Part shown: positions 31,232 to 43,711 of the stretch, piece by piece
How the letters are laid out: each line of letters opens with the position of its first letter
Numbering within the stretch: position 1 is the first letter of the stretch
From: Arachis hypogaea
Lineage: Eukaryota; Streptophyta; Magnoliopsida; Fabales; Fabaceae
Reading direction: 5' to 3'
Length of the DNA stretch: 64,000 nucleotides
NCBI RefSeq assembly: GCF_003086295.3
Contig: NC_092053.1
Coordinates: 111,493,506-111,557,505, forward strand
Program-made: the position numbers and the translations under genes
The notes under the pieces: generated by a model
Seen by the model: only the letters and a program-made list of their open reading frames with translations
Told to the model about the DNA's origin: nothing
Database searches by the model: none

Positions 31232-32070
31232 AATAGTAAATTTAAAACCCCAATACCTAAACTCTAAAACTTAAACACACAATCCTAATTAAAAAAAATA
31301 CTAAATCCTAATTCCTAAACACAAACTCTAATTCCTAATTCAAAAACCATAAATTCTAAATTCTTAATTTTTGAACTCTGAATTCTAAATCCTAATTTAT
31401 AAGTCCCATATCCTAATTTAAAAATTCTATATCCTAAATCCTAAACATTAATCATAAACCCTAAGCTCTAATGTCAAAACTTTAAACCCTAAATTCTAAA
31501 TTCTAATCTAAAAACATTTAAATCTTAATTTCTAATCCTTAACACTAACTCTAATTCTTAAATCTTAGACCCTAATCTAAAAAAGCTAAAGTTTAAACAC
31601 TAAATCCTAAATCTCTAATTCTTAAATCCTAATCCATAAACCACATATCCTAATTCAAAAATTCTTAACCTAAAATTTAATAATAAACCCAAAACACTAA
31701 CTCCTAAATATAAACCATAAACTGTAATCCAAAAAACACTAAACTCTAATCTTTATGCACCAATCATATTTTTCAACCATAAATCATAATTCAAAAAATC
31801 TTAAATCTTGAACCTATAATTACTAAACTCTAAATTATAAATCTTAATCCAAAAACCACATATCCTAAACTAAAAAACTCCTAAGACGTAACTCTTAAAT
31901 CCTAAATTCTATATGCAAATCCTAATGCATAAATACTAAATCATAGATAGTAAATCACTGAACTTAAGATCGTAATCCAAAAAATTCTAAATCCTTACCC
32001 TAAATCTTATATCCTAAAATGTAAACTATAATCCTAAATCCTAATTCAAAATTCCTAAACTCTCAATCTT
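31232..32070. repeat. degenerate telomere-like repeat array
   Basis: Long run of variants of AAACCCTAA, AAATCCTAA, AAATTCTAA and TAATCCAAAAA with short irregular units. This looks like decayed plant telomere-type (CCCTAAA) sequence. It is the right-hand continuation of the array at 15440-15600. Confidence 0.75.
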
Positions 32071-33109
32071 TTGTGTGTTGCGCGATAATAATCATAATAA
32101 ATAACTGCAGACAATACATCAATTAGAGATATTAAAAAAAATCACTTAATTCCTTTTTATTAAATTCTTTTTCAATGTACCTTTTTTATTAATATATTAT
32201 CATGCAAAATTTTTTTAAATAAACTTAATTTTGGCAAAATCTAAATTGATTAAGACCTTTATTTAAGTTCGGATGCGATTAGTGTTATTAAGGGTCAATA
32301 TCTATATCGTATAAAATAATCCATATAAGTAGGCAAACTATTAAATAGCTTTTTTAACTTCGTTTTTAACCTAATCCCCTTCTTTTCAATAATTTTATCT
32401 ATAAGTATGTGATTTTTTTCTAAAATAATATATACGTATGTAATTTATATCATTATAATTACTTTTAAACACTAACTTTTCATTATGAATAACAATCTTT
32501 ATAGATTGACTCTCATTTTTATTACTTTTTCAGAAAGTATTTACAGTCACAACTCAAATCTTTATATATATTCAAAAAAAAAAAAAAAAAACCCACACAT
32601 CTCTACTGTGGATAAAAAATTTGACTATTCTGCTAAAAGAACTCTCAACCTGTTATATGTATATATATAACTTTTTACTTAAAAAATCTAGATCATTTGA
32701 AATTTAAGGACAAATTTTAAATTTAATATTATTATAATAAATACTTTTTTTTTTTGTTTCCTAATTTGCTTACACGATTTTCCTGGTTTTTCTACATCAA
32801 TATTAGGTAATAACTTTATGCAATGATAATTTAGTTGATAATTTATACATAAATATAATTAAATATCTCAACAGTCAACAACATAGTTTGTAATAACTAT
32901 ACATAATATTAGCAGTGATTTATCATATGATATTTTGACCTTTGGAAAACTTATATTTTAGATTGTTTCTAAACATTTAATATTATTTAAATATTGATTA
33001 ATCACTGAATACATGATATAGATTTATAATCATTAAATAAGTCAATTACATGAATTATAGGTGGCGTAAATTAAAATAAACAAATAATAAAGTACACATA
33101 AACTTAAAA
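32071..33109. other. AT-rich spacer
   Basis: No gene or clear repeat seen. Homopolymer A runs occur near 32574-32591. Confidence 0.5.
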
Positions 33110-33440
33110 AGACTACAATTCAAAAATTTAAATTCTAAATCTTAAATTTTAAACTTTAAGAATATTATAATCTAAAAACTCTGAACTCTAAATTCTAAAA
33201 TTTAATCTAACAAAATATATCTTTAAATTCCATACCCTAATTTAAATAACCCTAAATTCTAAACTTATACATTAATAGTAAATCTAAAATCCTAATACCT
33301 ATACCCCAAAGTTTAAATACAAAATCTTAATCCCCAATTACTAAACCCTATATCTTAATTCCTAAACACTAACACTTAATTCTAATTCAAAAATCATAAA
33401 TTTTAAATTCTAAATTTTAATAATAAATCTTAAATTTCAA
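33110..33440. repeat. second degenerate telomere-like array
   Basis: The same CTAAA-type units as 31232-32070. At about 33265-33300 it contains TTATACATTAATAGTAAAT, almost the sequence expected for the target of the Tat insertion before it occurred. Confidence 0.7.
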
Positions 33441-33842
33441 ACTATGTACTGATTTAGAGTAATAATTATAAGTCTTAATTTACTTTTTTTATTATACACC
33501 AAAAGAAATTATTATAAGTGTTAATTTATCTTTTTAATTTAAAATTTTGCTCATTTTTAATGTTACTTATATGGTATATGAAAACCAAACATAATTTATC
33601 AATTTATTTTATCTATTGTTCACTAATTGTGATCTTGTTTTAATATCGTGTGTTTATAATTTTTAAAAGTTATATTTAAATTAATTAATAAAAAATATTT
33701 TTTAGGATAAACTAAAAAATAAAATAAGCAATAATATAATTCTAGATTTAATAAAAAATAGCAAAAATTAACGACGTAAAAATGACACTGGTAACAGATT
33801 AAACCCAAAATTTTAAAATTACTATTAAATTAAACCTAACTC

Positions 33843-34052
33843 TACCTAGGGGTAGCAGTAAGGTGGGTAGAGGTGAATTTTTGCCCTATTCGATTTCGTT
33901 CCGCCCTGCCGTACAATAATTCGTATAGAACTCGCTCCATTTTTATCCGTGGATAGTAAAAAATTGAACTCTAATCCGCTCCCGCGAATACCCACGAGTA
34001 CCCTATCCTTATCAGCCATGGCCACTGCAAATAAACTTGCTGTCATAATCAA
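33843..34052. repeat. terminal part of a GGGGTAGCAG-type dispersed repeat
   Basis: It begins AGGGGTAGCAGTAAGGTGGG and runs through CCGCTCCCGCGAATACCCACG. It resembles other GGGGTGGCAAA-type repeats at 41905, 53060-53230, 59010 and 61981. Non-coding. Confidence 0.5.
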
Positions 34053-34072
34053 GTGAATAATAATAATAAAAG

Positions 34073-34382
34073 TCTCTATAGTTTCACTGAATTTTCAATT
34101 ATGTCCCTACACTTTTTTTTCTGATTAATTTTCTATACCATATCAAATTTTGTAATTAAGTTTCTATCGTGGCAAAAATACTGGAATTAACGAAATATTC
34201 CGTTAAACAAAATGAATATGCCTAACACTTAACTGGATATTTTGTATAGTTTAACAGAATATTCCATTAATTTCAATATTTTTATTACGGTAGGAATTTA
34301 ATTACAAAATCTAATATGGTATAAAGACTAATTGAAAAAAAAAACGTATAAAAACCTAGTTAAAAATTCAATGAAATTACAG
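34073..34382. mobile_element. fold-back MITE-like element beside (AAT)n
   Basis: Left arm CTATAGTTTCACTGAATTTT pairs with the reverse complement of the right end (CTGTAATTTCATTGAATTTT). The arms extend about 125 bp inward (AATATTCCGTTAAAC against GTTTAACAGAATATTCC). The left flank is (AAT)4-5 at 34055-34070 and the right flank is the long (AAT)33. Confidence 0.75.
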
Positions 34383-34384
34383 GA

Positions 34385-34483
<99 letters not shown>
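34385..34483. repeat. (AAT)33 microsatellite
   Basis: Ninety-nine bases of perfect AAT units, followed by a short (CGTCAT)n-like tract to 34500. Confidence 0.95.
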
Positions 34484-34500
34484 CGTCATCGTCATCGTCG

Positions 34501-34766
34501 ATGTTTCATCTAGTGGAGCATTCAACATTAATGACGAGTTTCAACTTTCAAGTCTAAGTTTTTAGGTCCCTAGATAGAAATCAAGATATTGATGGTATAT
34601 TTTTCATCTTAGGATAATTGATTAGGAAGGATCATGTTTCATCTAGTGGAGCATTCAACATTAATGACGAGTTTCAACTTTCAAGTCTAAGTTTTTAGGT
34701 CCCTAGACAGAAATCAAGATATTGATGGTATATTTTTCATCTTAGGATAATTGATTAGGAAGGATT
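34501..34766. repeat. 133-bp perfect-like tandem duplication
   Basis: 34501-34633 and 34634-34766 differ at essentially one site (CTAGATAG against CTAGACAG) plus the last base. Both start ATGTTTCATCTAGTGGAGC. The near identity implies a recent event. Confidence 0.92.
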
Positions 34767-34875
34767 TTTGGCGACTCCGAGTTAGAATGCCAATAAAGGT
34801 TAAATCTTTCTTCACCATCTAGAGTAAAGAAAAAAAAAAATATCGTGGAAAGGCTTCTAATTTAAAATATATTTA

Positions 34876-35020
34876 GGAGTGAATGTTGATATGACCAAAA
34901 TTTCGATCCGATTCGCATTAAAATTATCGGATCTAATATCTGCAGTTTTTTAGTTTGGATTCGATTCGATTTATTCTGTACATTTGCGAATCAGATCGGA
35001 TTTGATATTAGATATATCCG
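34876..35020. repeat. dispersed repeat end (GGATCGGAT-type)
   Basis: TTAGGAGTGAATGTTGATATG followed by repeated CGGAT/ATCCG phrases up to ATCCGTAAAATAT. It has the style of common dicot non-autonomous repeats. Confidence 0.4.
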
Positions 35021-35338
35021 TAAAATATAAAAATATTTTTAAAAGTTTATTTTTATTTAAAAAATCAATAAAATCTCTTTTTTTTTTATTCTTTTAAACA
35101 TGTTTATTTTTAAAATAATATTAAACATATTTTTCTTAAATAATAAAAAAATAATATAATATATACTATAATTATTAGTTGAAATAAACTATAAAAAAAT
35201 ATTATTTATTTATTTTTGCGACTGAATAGCCCTAGCCGTGAATTTGCAGAAATTATTTTTAATATGGAAAGAGAGATGGTGTTTTGGTTGAATATTGATA
35301 TTTGAAGTGTATTACAGTAGTATGGAAATCATTCAACA

Positions 35339-35396
35339 CCCCCCACGTGTTGGCCAGAATGCTGCCACGTGTCCACCACGCCCCCCACGTGTTGGC
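35339..35396. promoter_or_regulatory. cluster of three CACGTG G-boxes
   Basis: CACGTG at 35344-35349, 35366-35371 and 35386-35391. The first and third lie in a repeated CCCCCACGTGTTGGC, and the middle one in GCCACGTGTCC, an ABRE-like context. No gene start is adjacent; the nearest gene, PSRP2, ends at 36986, so function is unclear. Confidence 0.5.
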
Positions 35397-35599
35397 TTCC
35401 CACCCAAAAAATCCACCCATCTATAATTACACCAAATACTCCCATTTTCAACAAAAACACCAATATTTTTTTCATACCAAAAAAAATTAGCCTGAATTTG
35501 CGCACCAAGCCTATTTTGCAGGATTACTCTCTTAAAACAACCATAATCGAATCTTTTGGCAATTTGATTTATGTTTTTATTTTCTGTTATCATTATCAA

Positions 35600-36985
35600 T
35601 ATTTTTTTTTATTTTAAGATTTTAAAATATTGTAAGAAAAAAAAGTAAAAATAATAACATTTTATTTTATATGCTTATCCTTTTTTTCTTTACAAAATTC
35701 TTGAATAGAAGATACTACTTAAAATAAAAATAATAAATAAAAATACGAACCAAACATAAACTAATATGTCATATTTTCAAGTCATCTTTTTCCGTAGAAT
35801 GGTTTTGCTATCGATGTTTTTAGGCACAAAATAATGGGTTTAATGAAGTCATTATTTTCCTTTTCAAATAGTGACGAGGTCTTCTAATGGTAACCTTAAT
35901 AATTCTGGTAATTCCCCAAAAGTAAAAAATTTTAAGTGTATTTTGTATTTTTGAAAATGAATGTATATATTTTTTTCTTTGTTTTAAAAATTATGAAAGG
36001 CGATTTAGTAGAAATATTCATTTTCCTTCTTCTCCACTAACAGTTTAACACAAATGATTAAGTAATTAGTTTAACTCATTTGAAATTAGTTTTTTTTTTT
36101 TTTACCAAAAATAAAGAAACTCCAACCCACAACCTCTAAGTGCACATAAAAAAATTATATCACTTAAATTATAACTCTAACAAATTACAACTCTTTTGAT
36201 CACAAATTATACTTGATTATACATAATTTTAGGAATGAAACCGAATTGACTTGTTTAATTCAGGAGTGAGGACCCAAAAAAAAGCCATTTGTGAATAAAT
36301 CAGTCAACAACTAAAAAATTAGTAAAAAAAAACAATAAATTAGTTAAACGGATCTGATCCGATCGTTTGACGGTTACTAAGTTTTAAATAATAAAATACA
36401 ATTATTTTTTTGAAAAAATATATTTTATATCTTACTATATTATTTTATTATATTTTATTCGAGCTGATTAAACCTCAATTTAACCTTTAAATTTTTAAAT
36501 CTTTAACTGCATCGGTTCAACAACCTGTTCAATTTTCAAACCTTGTAAAAATATAATATGGATTACTTAAAAATCCCTGTGGATGGTTCAACATAAAGGA
36601 CTCTTCATTTGCCTATGGATCTTCAAATGGATTCAAACTCAGACAGGAAGCACGAAACTACGAAACTGAATAAGCCAAGCGCATATATCATCATCAAGAG
36701 TCAAGAGTCAAGACTAGCCATATTAAATCAGAGAAAGGAGCAAAGGAGCAACATAAATCATGAAAAAGTAGTGAGATTGCAATACATAGGAGTAAAGGCG
36801 CACCACCTGCAATGAAAATTTTGACCGCTACGCTACTCTCATGTCTTATGAGAACCTTAACAACTGAAAATGATGAGGTCTATGCTATACAAGATGGGGA
36901 AATAATAGAATTCTTCTGTGGCTTCAGCTTAACACAACAACATACTCTGTACTTGCCTGGGATCAAAACACTGCTGATTAATTCT
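35600..36985. other. AT-rich spacer downstream of PSRP2
   Basis: No gene supported. The short frames at 36609-36815 are unconvincing. Around 36350-36540 a repeat-like phrase (CGGATCTGATCCGATCGTTTGACGG ... GCATCGGTTCAACAACCTG) resembles the TE ends at 12625 and 14404. Confidence 0.4.
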
Positions 36986-39398
36986 CTAAGCCTTATTCAC
37001 ACGAATTTTTTGCCCTTCTAGTGACTGCATTCAACAGGTCATTAGACAAATATCAAATCACTGTCAGTTATAGTATTTAGAAGCAAAATAATCACCCATT
37101 CACATTAATGTCAATCTACAAAACCCAATCCAATGACCAGATCAAAGCATGGTAGGATTTTAAGTCATCTTAAGATAATAAGAGAAAAGAACTTGTATTG
37201 TGACAGAGAACCAGATAAAGGAACAGCATTAGTATTGTTTATGCAATAACTCGGGTATACAATGAACTGAAAAGAAAATTCTAGTTAGATGCAACTAGTA
37301 GAATTTTTTGATATTATTATCGATATATCCATAACACATTGCTGCTTAAAACCTACTACAGAAAGGATAAAAAAGATGCACTATCATTATCCGTAAGTAA
37401 GATCGGAAGAAGGAACTCAGCCTCTACATTTTATTAAGATGGCATATGCAAAGCATTTTTGGATGATTCAGCTTGCAAAATAAAAGAAAAAGCAGTAAAA
37501 ACTTACGGCATTGTTGAAAGACAAGATTGCTGCTTCAACATCCTCATCAGAAGAAAAACTAACAAAACCATAGCCACTCGATTTTGAGGTCCCCGGAACC
37601 CGTGAGACCTTGGCGCTAAGAACTTTTCCCTTCTCAGAGAAAAAAGTTTTAAGCGTATCTGATGTTACTGTCTTGGCCAGATTTCCCACATATACCTTGT
37701 GGGGGCTGTCAACAAAGTTGGACTCCTCGGCCTGAAGGAAAGATGTATCTACTGTTGATAAAGGTTTTTCGGTTATATTTACCTTGACCTCACGTCCTCC
37801 GATTTCCTGTAAAAGTACACGAGTCCTTTAAGAAATCAGCGTCTTTTGAGATTTTTTACCTGAAAAGGTAAAAGGATTCTGCAATATAACTTACAGTGCC
37901 ATTAAGTTTCTCAACAACTGCATTTGCATCCTCAACAGTTTTCATCGTAACAAATGCAAAGCGACGACTCCGTCCAGAGTATTTATCATACATAACCTAT
38001 GAACAAGACATGGAAAGTTAATGACATACCTGAGCAATCCCACATGGTGTGATGCAGAGACAAATGACTCCATATATATATAATAACTGGCTATACAAAT
38101 GAAGCTCTTAAATTACTTCATACGGATACATGAACATTGCACCTATAAACATACAATTTTGAGTATTTTGATAGCACGGATTTAGTGCAAGTCCTTCATT
38201 GCATTGTTATGTTATATTCATATTGTCAATATGAATTTACAATCATTCTGTTGAGAATTTTAACATATGGTTGATGTCTCATTGTTTTTATTCTAGAGAC
38301 TTGTTAGTTACTACTTACTCGAACTACTCACAAATTCACAATATCTGTTTTTAATCTTCAAGTCACACTTAATAAACCAATATGGATCTGAATCCTGCAA
38401 TTAGAATTCCACTATCTTCATGTTAATGTAACAACTACATCTATATCTTGTAAAAGAAGTCTATGTCCTAAAACTGAAAAGAAAAAGAAGCTACCCCATT
38501 TTCAGATTCATTTGAATAAGCAAAGGAGCATGGAGGCAACAAAAATGTTGAACAAGAATCATACATTACCAAGAAATATGAAGTTCGTAACCGAAAAAGT
38601 GTATACACAAAAGCAAAAATGATAACTATAAAGAGTAAACAAATTTTTATTACTTTGGAAGTCCTGAGAATTACTCTTGTCGGATAAATTGGTCCTCTAT
38701 CATTTTCAATAAAATTTTTAATGTGTATTGAATACATAAGTCCCTACAAATTTTATTATAAGATAAATTAGTCCCCTTATGACCAATATATTTATTTGGA
38801 CTATATATCTTCAAAATCGATTCAATTGAAAGTATGAATTTTAGTTGAACGAAATGATATCCAACAATAAAAATATAACGATATTCACACAACTGAAATC
38901 TATATTCGACTATAACTGCAATTTTGTGAGTGTAAATCTTCACATGCAAAATAACGGAAAGGTAAATTCAAAGAATGTAGGAATCAGTTAACTCTAAACC
39001 ACAATTTTAGCTCAGGAAAGATTTATGAATGCAAGAATTGCCTCACAAAGATGAACAATGCTTGAGCCGTGAAGAAAGGACGAAAATACCTCAGCTTTCT
39101 CAACGGCGCCATGCTCTTCAACGATGTTCTTGAGCTCATCGTTGGTGACAGTGCGAGGAATGTTGCCAACATAGAGCCTCCTTGCAGCCTCCGATTTAGG
39201 GTCCACCGATGTAGTGACCGCGGCTTCTTCTGCGGCCACCGCAAAGGGTCTCCGATTGCGTTTGGGAGTTCCGACAAAAAGAGAAAATGGCTGCGAGAGA
39301 CGGGTGGCGGGTTTAAAGTATAAGGTTGGGGACGAGGAACTTGGTGATGGGGCTGCGAGGGAAAGAAGGTTCGGTGGTGAGAGCATAGAGGTAGCCAT
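36986..39398 (-). CDS. PSRP2: plastid ribosome-associated RNA-binding protein PSRP2 (two RRMs)
   Basis: Four exons join without a break: 39398-39090, 37996-37895, 37806-37507, 37024-36986, giving 249 residues. Residues 1 to about 60 are a Ser-rich chloroplast transit peptide (MATSMLSPPNLLSLAAPSPS). RRM1 (about 74-147) has RNP2 LYVGNI and RNP1 RRFAFVTM. RRM2 (about 175-249) has RNP2 VYVGNL and RNP1 SGYGFVSF, and the protein ends EGQKIRVNKA. These features match plastid-specific 30S ribosomal protein 2 of plants, which associates with the chloroplast small ribosomal subunit and binds RNA. Intron 1 (37997-39089) contains repeat-like sequence near 38650-38780. All splice sites are GT-AG and all introns are phase 0. 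It looks fully functional and is the best-supported gene together with EYA. Confidence 0.95.
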
Positions 39399-39419
39399 TG
39401 TTGTGTGAATTATGAAAAG

Positions 39420-40503
39420 AAATTAAGAAAGCAAAGTCGGAATGGAGGTTTTTGCTGTTTGCAGCGTCATCAGAGGTTTTATCCTTTTTATCCTTCTAGT
39501 ATCGGAAATCAATATTGGTGGAGTCCTGGAGCATAAAATTGGGTCGGGTTAACCCATATAGACTCAAATAAATAATAAATAAGTGAATAATATTTTAGAG
39601 TAGAGAGTAAAATACTAAAATTGATCATGAAAAATTATAATACTGACAAATTTTATCATAAAAGAATTAAAATTAACTTGTAATCATTAAAGATAAGATT
39701 TTATAGGCAAAACTATTCAAATATTTAAAATATATCTAAAATTCTTAAATTATCTCCTATTTTTATTTAATCACTCTTTCAACATCTCGAAAAAGAAGTG
39801 AGAACATCGTCATCGCTGGTTGTCAGTAAAAAAAGAAATACCATCAAAGCAAAGAAATACTTGCAACTAAAAAAATTTTTATTATAAAAACAGTTTACCC
39901 TTCAAATATTCTTTTGGAAAAACTTTGTGAAAAAACTTACTTTAAAATGTTATAAAGAAACTCCTTTAATTTACAAATCCGTAAGGTGAATAGTTTAAAG
40001 AAATGAAAAGGATTAAAGACGTGTCTAAGAGCTTCCTACCCAATAACTTACATCGCTCATTCATATCCATCCAATACATAATTCAGAGAAATAAGGCAAT
40101 ACCAAGTCTATCTTACCTCAACATCCATCACCACATATCAGAAACAACTCTTAGCATCACCATCACCAAGTATGAAGGATCTCTCAATAGTTCAAACACA
40201 AGCAAGACAAGCAAATAAAACACAAGTATATTTAAGTAACGCAATTAGTACATTGGCATTTAATATGCACAACTAAGCAAGCCATGACAAGTAGCAAACC
40301 CAAACAAGTCAAACAAATGCAAATGATGCATGACTACTTTATGGCCGATGATATCATCTGCCGGTTATACAACCAAATCCGACATGTCCGGTAGCGAACC
40401 CTGGACAAGAACACCACAACACGGAGCAAGTAGGACCAAACCGCAACCCTTGCATCTTACCCGCGTAATCTGAAGCAAAGGGGACAACCTCAACCCTTGG
40501 CTC
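39420..40503. other. spacer upstream of PSRP2, repeat-like
   Basis: It presumably contains the PSRP2 promoter near 39400-39550. Beyond that it is AT-rich with no gene. At 40430-40500 a short internal duplication (CAACCCTTGCATCTTACCC, then CAACCCTTGGCTCTTACCC) suggests a repeat element. Confidence 0.4.
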
Positions 40504-41412
40504 TTACCCAGGCGGTGTTACAGGGGCTCTGGCAGCGACGCAGGTAGCTTCCTTCCTTTCTCGTCGCGTCGTCTTACTCTCCTCGGGCTTCTCCTCCGGC
40601 AACGACGATGACGGCTCAGCGTTGTTTCCCTCTCCCGTGTCTTCTTCCTCCACGATGGCGACGGTGAAACGGCAACGAAAGCAACACTTAGCATCTCCTC
40701 TCAGCGACGGCGACGCGGACTTCACGACGATGACGATGACGGAACAGGACATGACAGAACGACGAAGTGAAGGCTTCTCCCTCCGCGTGTTCGGTCTCGC
40801 GACAGCGACGGCGACAGTGGCACCTAGTCCCGCCGACGCCGTCCTCTTCCTTCCACTCTCTTCTCTTTCCCGTTTTTTATTCTCCCTCTTCTTTTCTTTC
40901 TTTCAGTGGTGGATGTGTGTGTGTTTACGGTGAGAGAAGGTTAGAGTTAGGGTTTTAATTTTTTGGGAAAAAGGTAGTGTAGGTATTTTCAATAGAATTA
41001 GGAATATAGGTAGTAATTGAAATCTAAATATAATACAATTTACTTATCTTTAAAAAAAACTATTTATTTATTAACTCATAAATTTTTTTTAATTAAGTAT
41101 TCTAATTTAAAATTAGAGATAAATAAATTAATTTACCTTCAATTTATAAAATCAAATTAAAATTCCAATTATTCAAATTTAAATAGTCGAAAATTTATTA
41201 TTTTTAAATTTCTAAAATTTTAAATTATAAATTAAGAAAATTTTCAATAATTATAAAATTAGATAAAACCTTAATTTATTTCAAATTTAATTTATCAAAA
41301 TCTGATTCAATCACTTTTAATAAAATAATTTTTAAAAATTAAGTTTTGACCTATTAAAATATATTAAAATTAGTTCCTAATCTAATTTTAAAAACTTTGG
41401 GTCTTACAGTCT
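40504..41412 (-). repeat. GC-rich then AT-rich repeat-like block, possible LTR relic
   Basis: 40504-40935 is GC-rich with overlapping open frames on both strands (for example MATVKRQRKQ on plus), but no known domain. On the minus strand TGTAACACCG (near 40524) and TGTAAGACCCAAAG (41410) resemble starts of common Ty3 LTRs. No partner LTR, primer site or duplication was found, so this is tentative. Confidence 0.3.
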
Positions 41413-42218
41413 TTTAGTCAATTGTAATAATTCTTATTATCATTATCTCACACGCACAAAAATACACACTGATTCATTTGTTTAAATAGTCAGGATTTGA
41501 GTTTGTAACGAAGAAGGATGAGAGAGGAAGAGTAGTAGTCAAAAAGAATGAACTAATAAGTAAAAATTTGATTTTGAAAATTAAGAGTTGCTTTGATGTA
41601 ATGTGAATAAATCAGAAGATATTATTCATGTGTAACGTTATCATAGTTGTAATAATGTCATCTGATCGCACTAAATTGAAAAGTGAACAGACGGTCTTTT
41701 GTAGTAGAAAAAAATTAATGGAGGAGAGGAATATATGATGAATGATTTTGGATGGAAACTAAAGAAAAATGGAATTAAACATAAAATGAATGAATGAATG
41801 TATAGAATAAGAGAACATGGATGAGGTCTTCAAAATTGAAAACACCTTAAAAGAATCTAACTTTCATATTCTCTCCTTAAAGATAGGTCAACATTCTACT
41901 TACTAATAATTAGGAGTGATAAAACGGGTCGAACTTGTTAAGTTAATTCGCTAAATCTAAAAATGTAGGTTAGATTAGAATTTGGAGTCCGTCAAATTAA
42001 AAAAATTCGTCAAATTTGTACAGCCAAATTGATGAATTTAGGCGGGATAGAATGGGCCGGTCCGACGGGTCAAAGATTTTTATTTTTTTATTTTTTATTA
42101 AATAAAAAAGTCATTACTATTATAAAATTAATAATTATAAAATTTTCAAACATTTTTTTTTGTTTTTATTCTTCTTTTAGATATAAATTTATTTATTTTA
42201 TTTTACAATTTTATATAC

Positions 42219-42223
42219 ATACT
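42219..42223. other. target-site duplication ATACT (left)
   Basis: ATACT at 42219-42223 and 52871-52875 borders the LTR element exactly. Confidence 0.93.
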
Positions 42224-43674
42224 TGGTGCATAATTTATAACCCACAAACTAACCGACAAATGCATCGGGTCGTACCAAGTAATACCTCAGGTGAGTGAGG
42301 GTCGATCCCACGAGGATTGATGGATCAAGCAACAATGATTGATTGATTGTCTTAGTTAGACAAACAGAAAATAGTGTTGAGAGTTCAAAAGCATTAAATT
42401 AAAGATAGACAAATAAATAAGTTGGGAATAAAATATGGAGAAACAGTTAAGACTTCAGAGTTATCTATTTTTCGGATTGACTTTTCTTATTAATTTATTT
42501 TAATCATGTAAGATTTAATTCATGGCAAACTACATGTGACTAGACCCTAATTCCTTAGACCTTTCTAATCTCCTCTAAAATTCATCAATAGCCAATTCAT
42601 TGGTCAATTAATTCCGATTAGGGGGTGAGGTTCAATTCTAGTTATATGCCACAAAAATCCTAATTATCCAAATATAAGAGGATTATATGTCACGTATCCC
42701 GTTAAATCCAGATAATTAAAATTTAGGAGAAATTGTTTTTAAACTGTTGTTCAAGTAAGAGCTTTTCCAAGTTATACAAGAACTCAATTAGAAAGAGGGT
42801 CATACTTCCGTTCCACCCAAATTCATAAGATAAAGAACGAAAACAATTCTTGAAATATAAATCAAAACATGAATTAAAATAGAAAAACAATAAAATCAAT
42901 CCATACAATAGACAAAGCTCCTAACCTTAACAGTGGAGGTTTAGTTGCTCATGGTAAAGAGAAAATAAGGATTCTGATAAACTGTGAATTGTGAATTGGA
43001 ATGGAATAATGTTGGGCTGGAATCCCCTGTTGGAATCCCATTTTATATCTAATCCTAATTAATTTAAAATATATCTTCTTAAAACTAAAACAATATATTT
43101 TCCTATTTTAAATTAAAAATAAAGTTTAAATCAGAATTAATTAAAGCAATCAGCATATCTTCAATTGATAGATGGGGACCACTTGCTTCGTAGGGTCCAT
43201 GCCTAACTTGGAGTGGGCATAATCATTCTTGTGTGAATCTCCATTGAGTCTTTGCTATTCTGTGGCTCTAATATGTGTTTCTGGGCCGAAAACTGGGTCG
43301 AAACTCGGCCTGAAATCGTCCCCAGTGTTTTCTGCGAATTCTGCATGTCACGCATGTCACGCGTACGCATCAGTCACGCGTACGCGTCGATGGTCTTTTT
43401 CGCGCGTCACGCATACGCGTCAGGTACGCACACGCGTCGCTGTGCAACTTCGCTTTTCACGCATACGCGTCATCCTTGCTGGTCAGCTCTTTGGTTTCTT
43501 CTATTTCTCTGCAGAAACTCCATCAAATCCATCCAAATGCTACCTAAAATAAACAGAAATGTACAAGACTCAAAGTAGCATCTATAGTGGCTAAAAGATA
43601 ATTAATTCTTGATAAAACTTAACAAATTAAATGCAAATTTACTAGGAAAAGGTAAGAAAGATGCTCACACATCA
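42224..43674 (-). repeat. 3' LTR of the Athila-like element
   Basis: On the minus strand it starts TGATGTGTGAGCATC and ends with CACCA. TATAAAA on the minus strand at 43041-43047. ACGCG dyads at about 43357-43468. Confidence 0.92.
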
Positions 43675-43711
43675 CAACACCAAACTTGAATTGTTGCTTG
43701 TCCTCAAGCAA
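43675..43711 (-). other. 37-nt hairpin module, LTR-adjacent copy (Athila-like)
   Basis: On the minus strand: TTGCTTG-AGGA-CAAGCAA, then CAATTC, then AAGTTTGGTGTTG, ending exactly at the 3' LTR. Confidence 0.8.

Noticed and set aside
34328..34565. Poly-isoleucine open frames
   Set aside because: Pure products of the (AAT)33 microsatellite read in frame on either strand.
36609..37021. Small plus-strand ORFs overlapping the PSRP2 3' end
   Set aside because: They are antisense to the last PSRP2 exon and 3' region, and show no domain or codon evidence.
40504..40935. A protein gene in the GC-rich block
   Set aside because: Open frames exist on both strands but have skewed low-complexity composition and no recognised domain or splice structure. 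Repeat-derived sequence is more likely.
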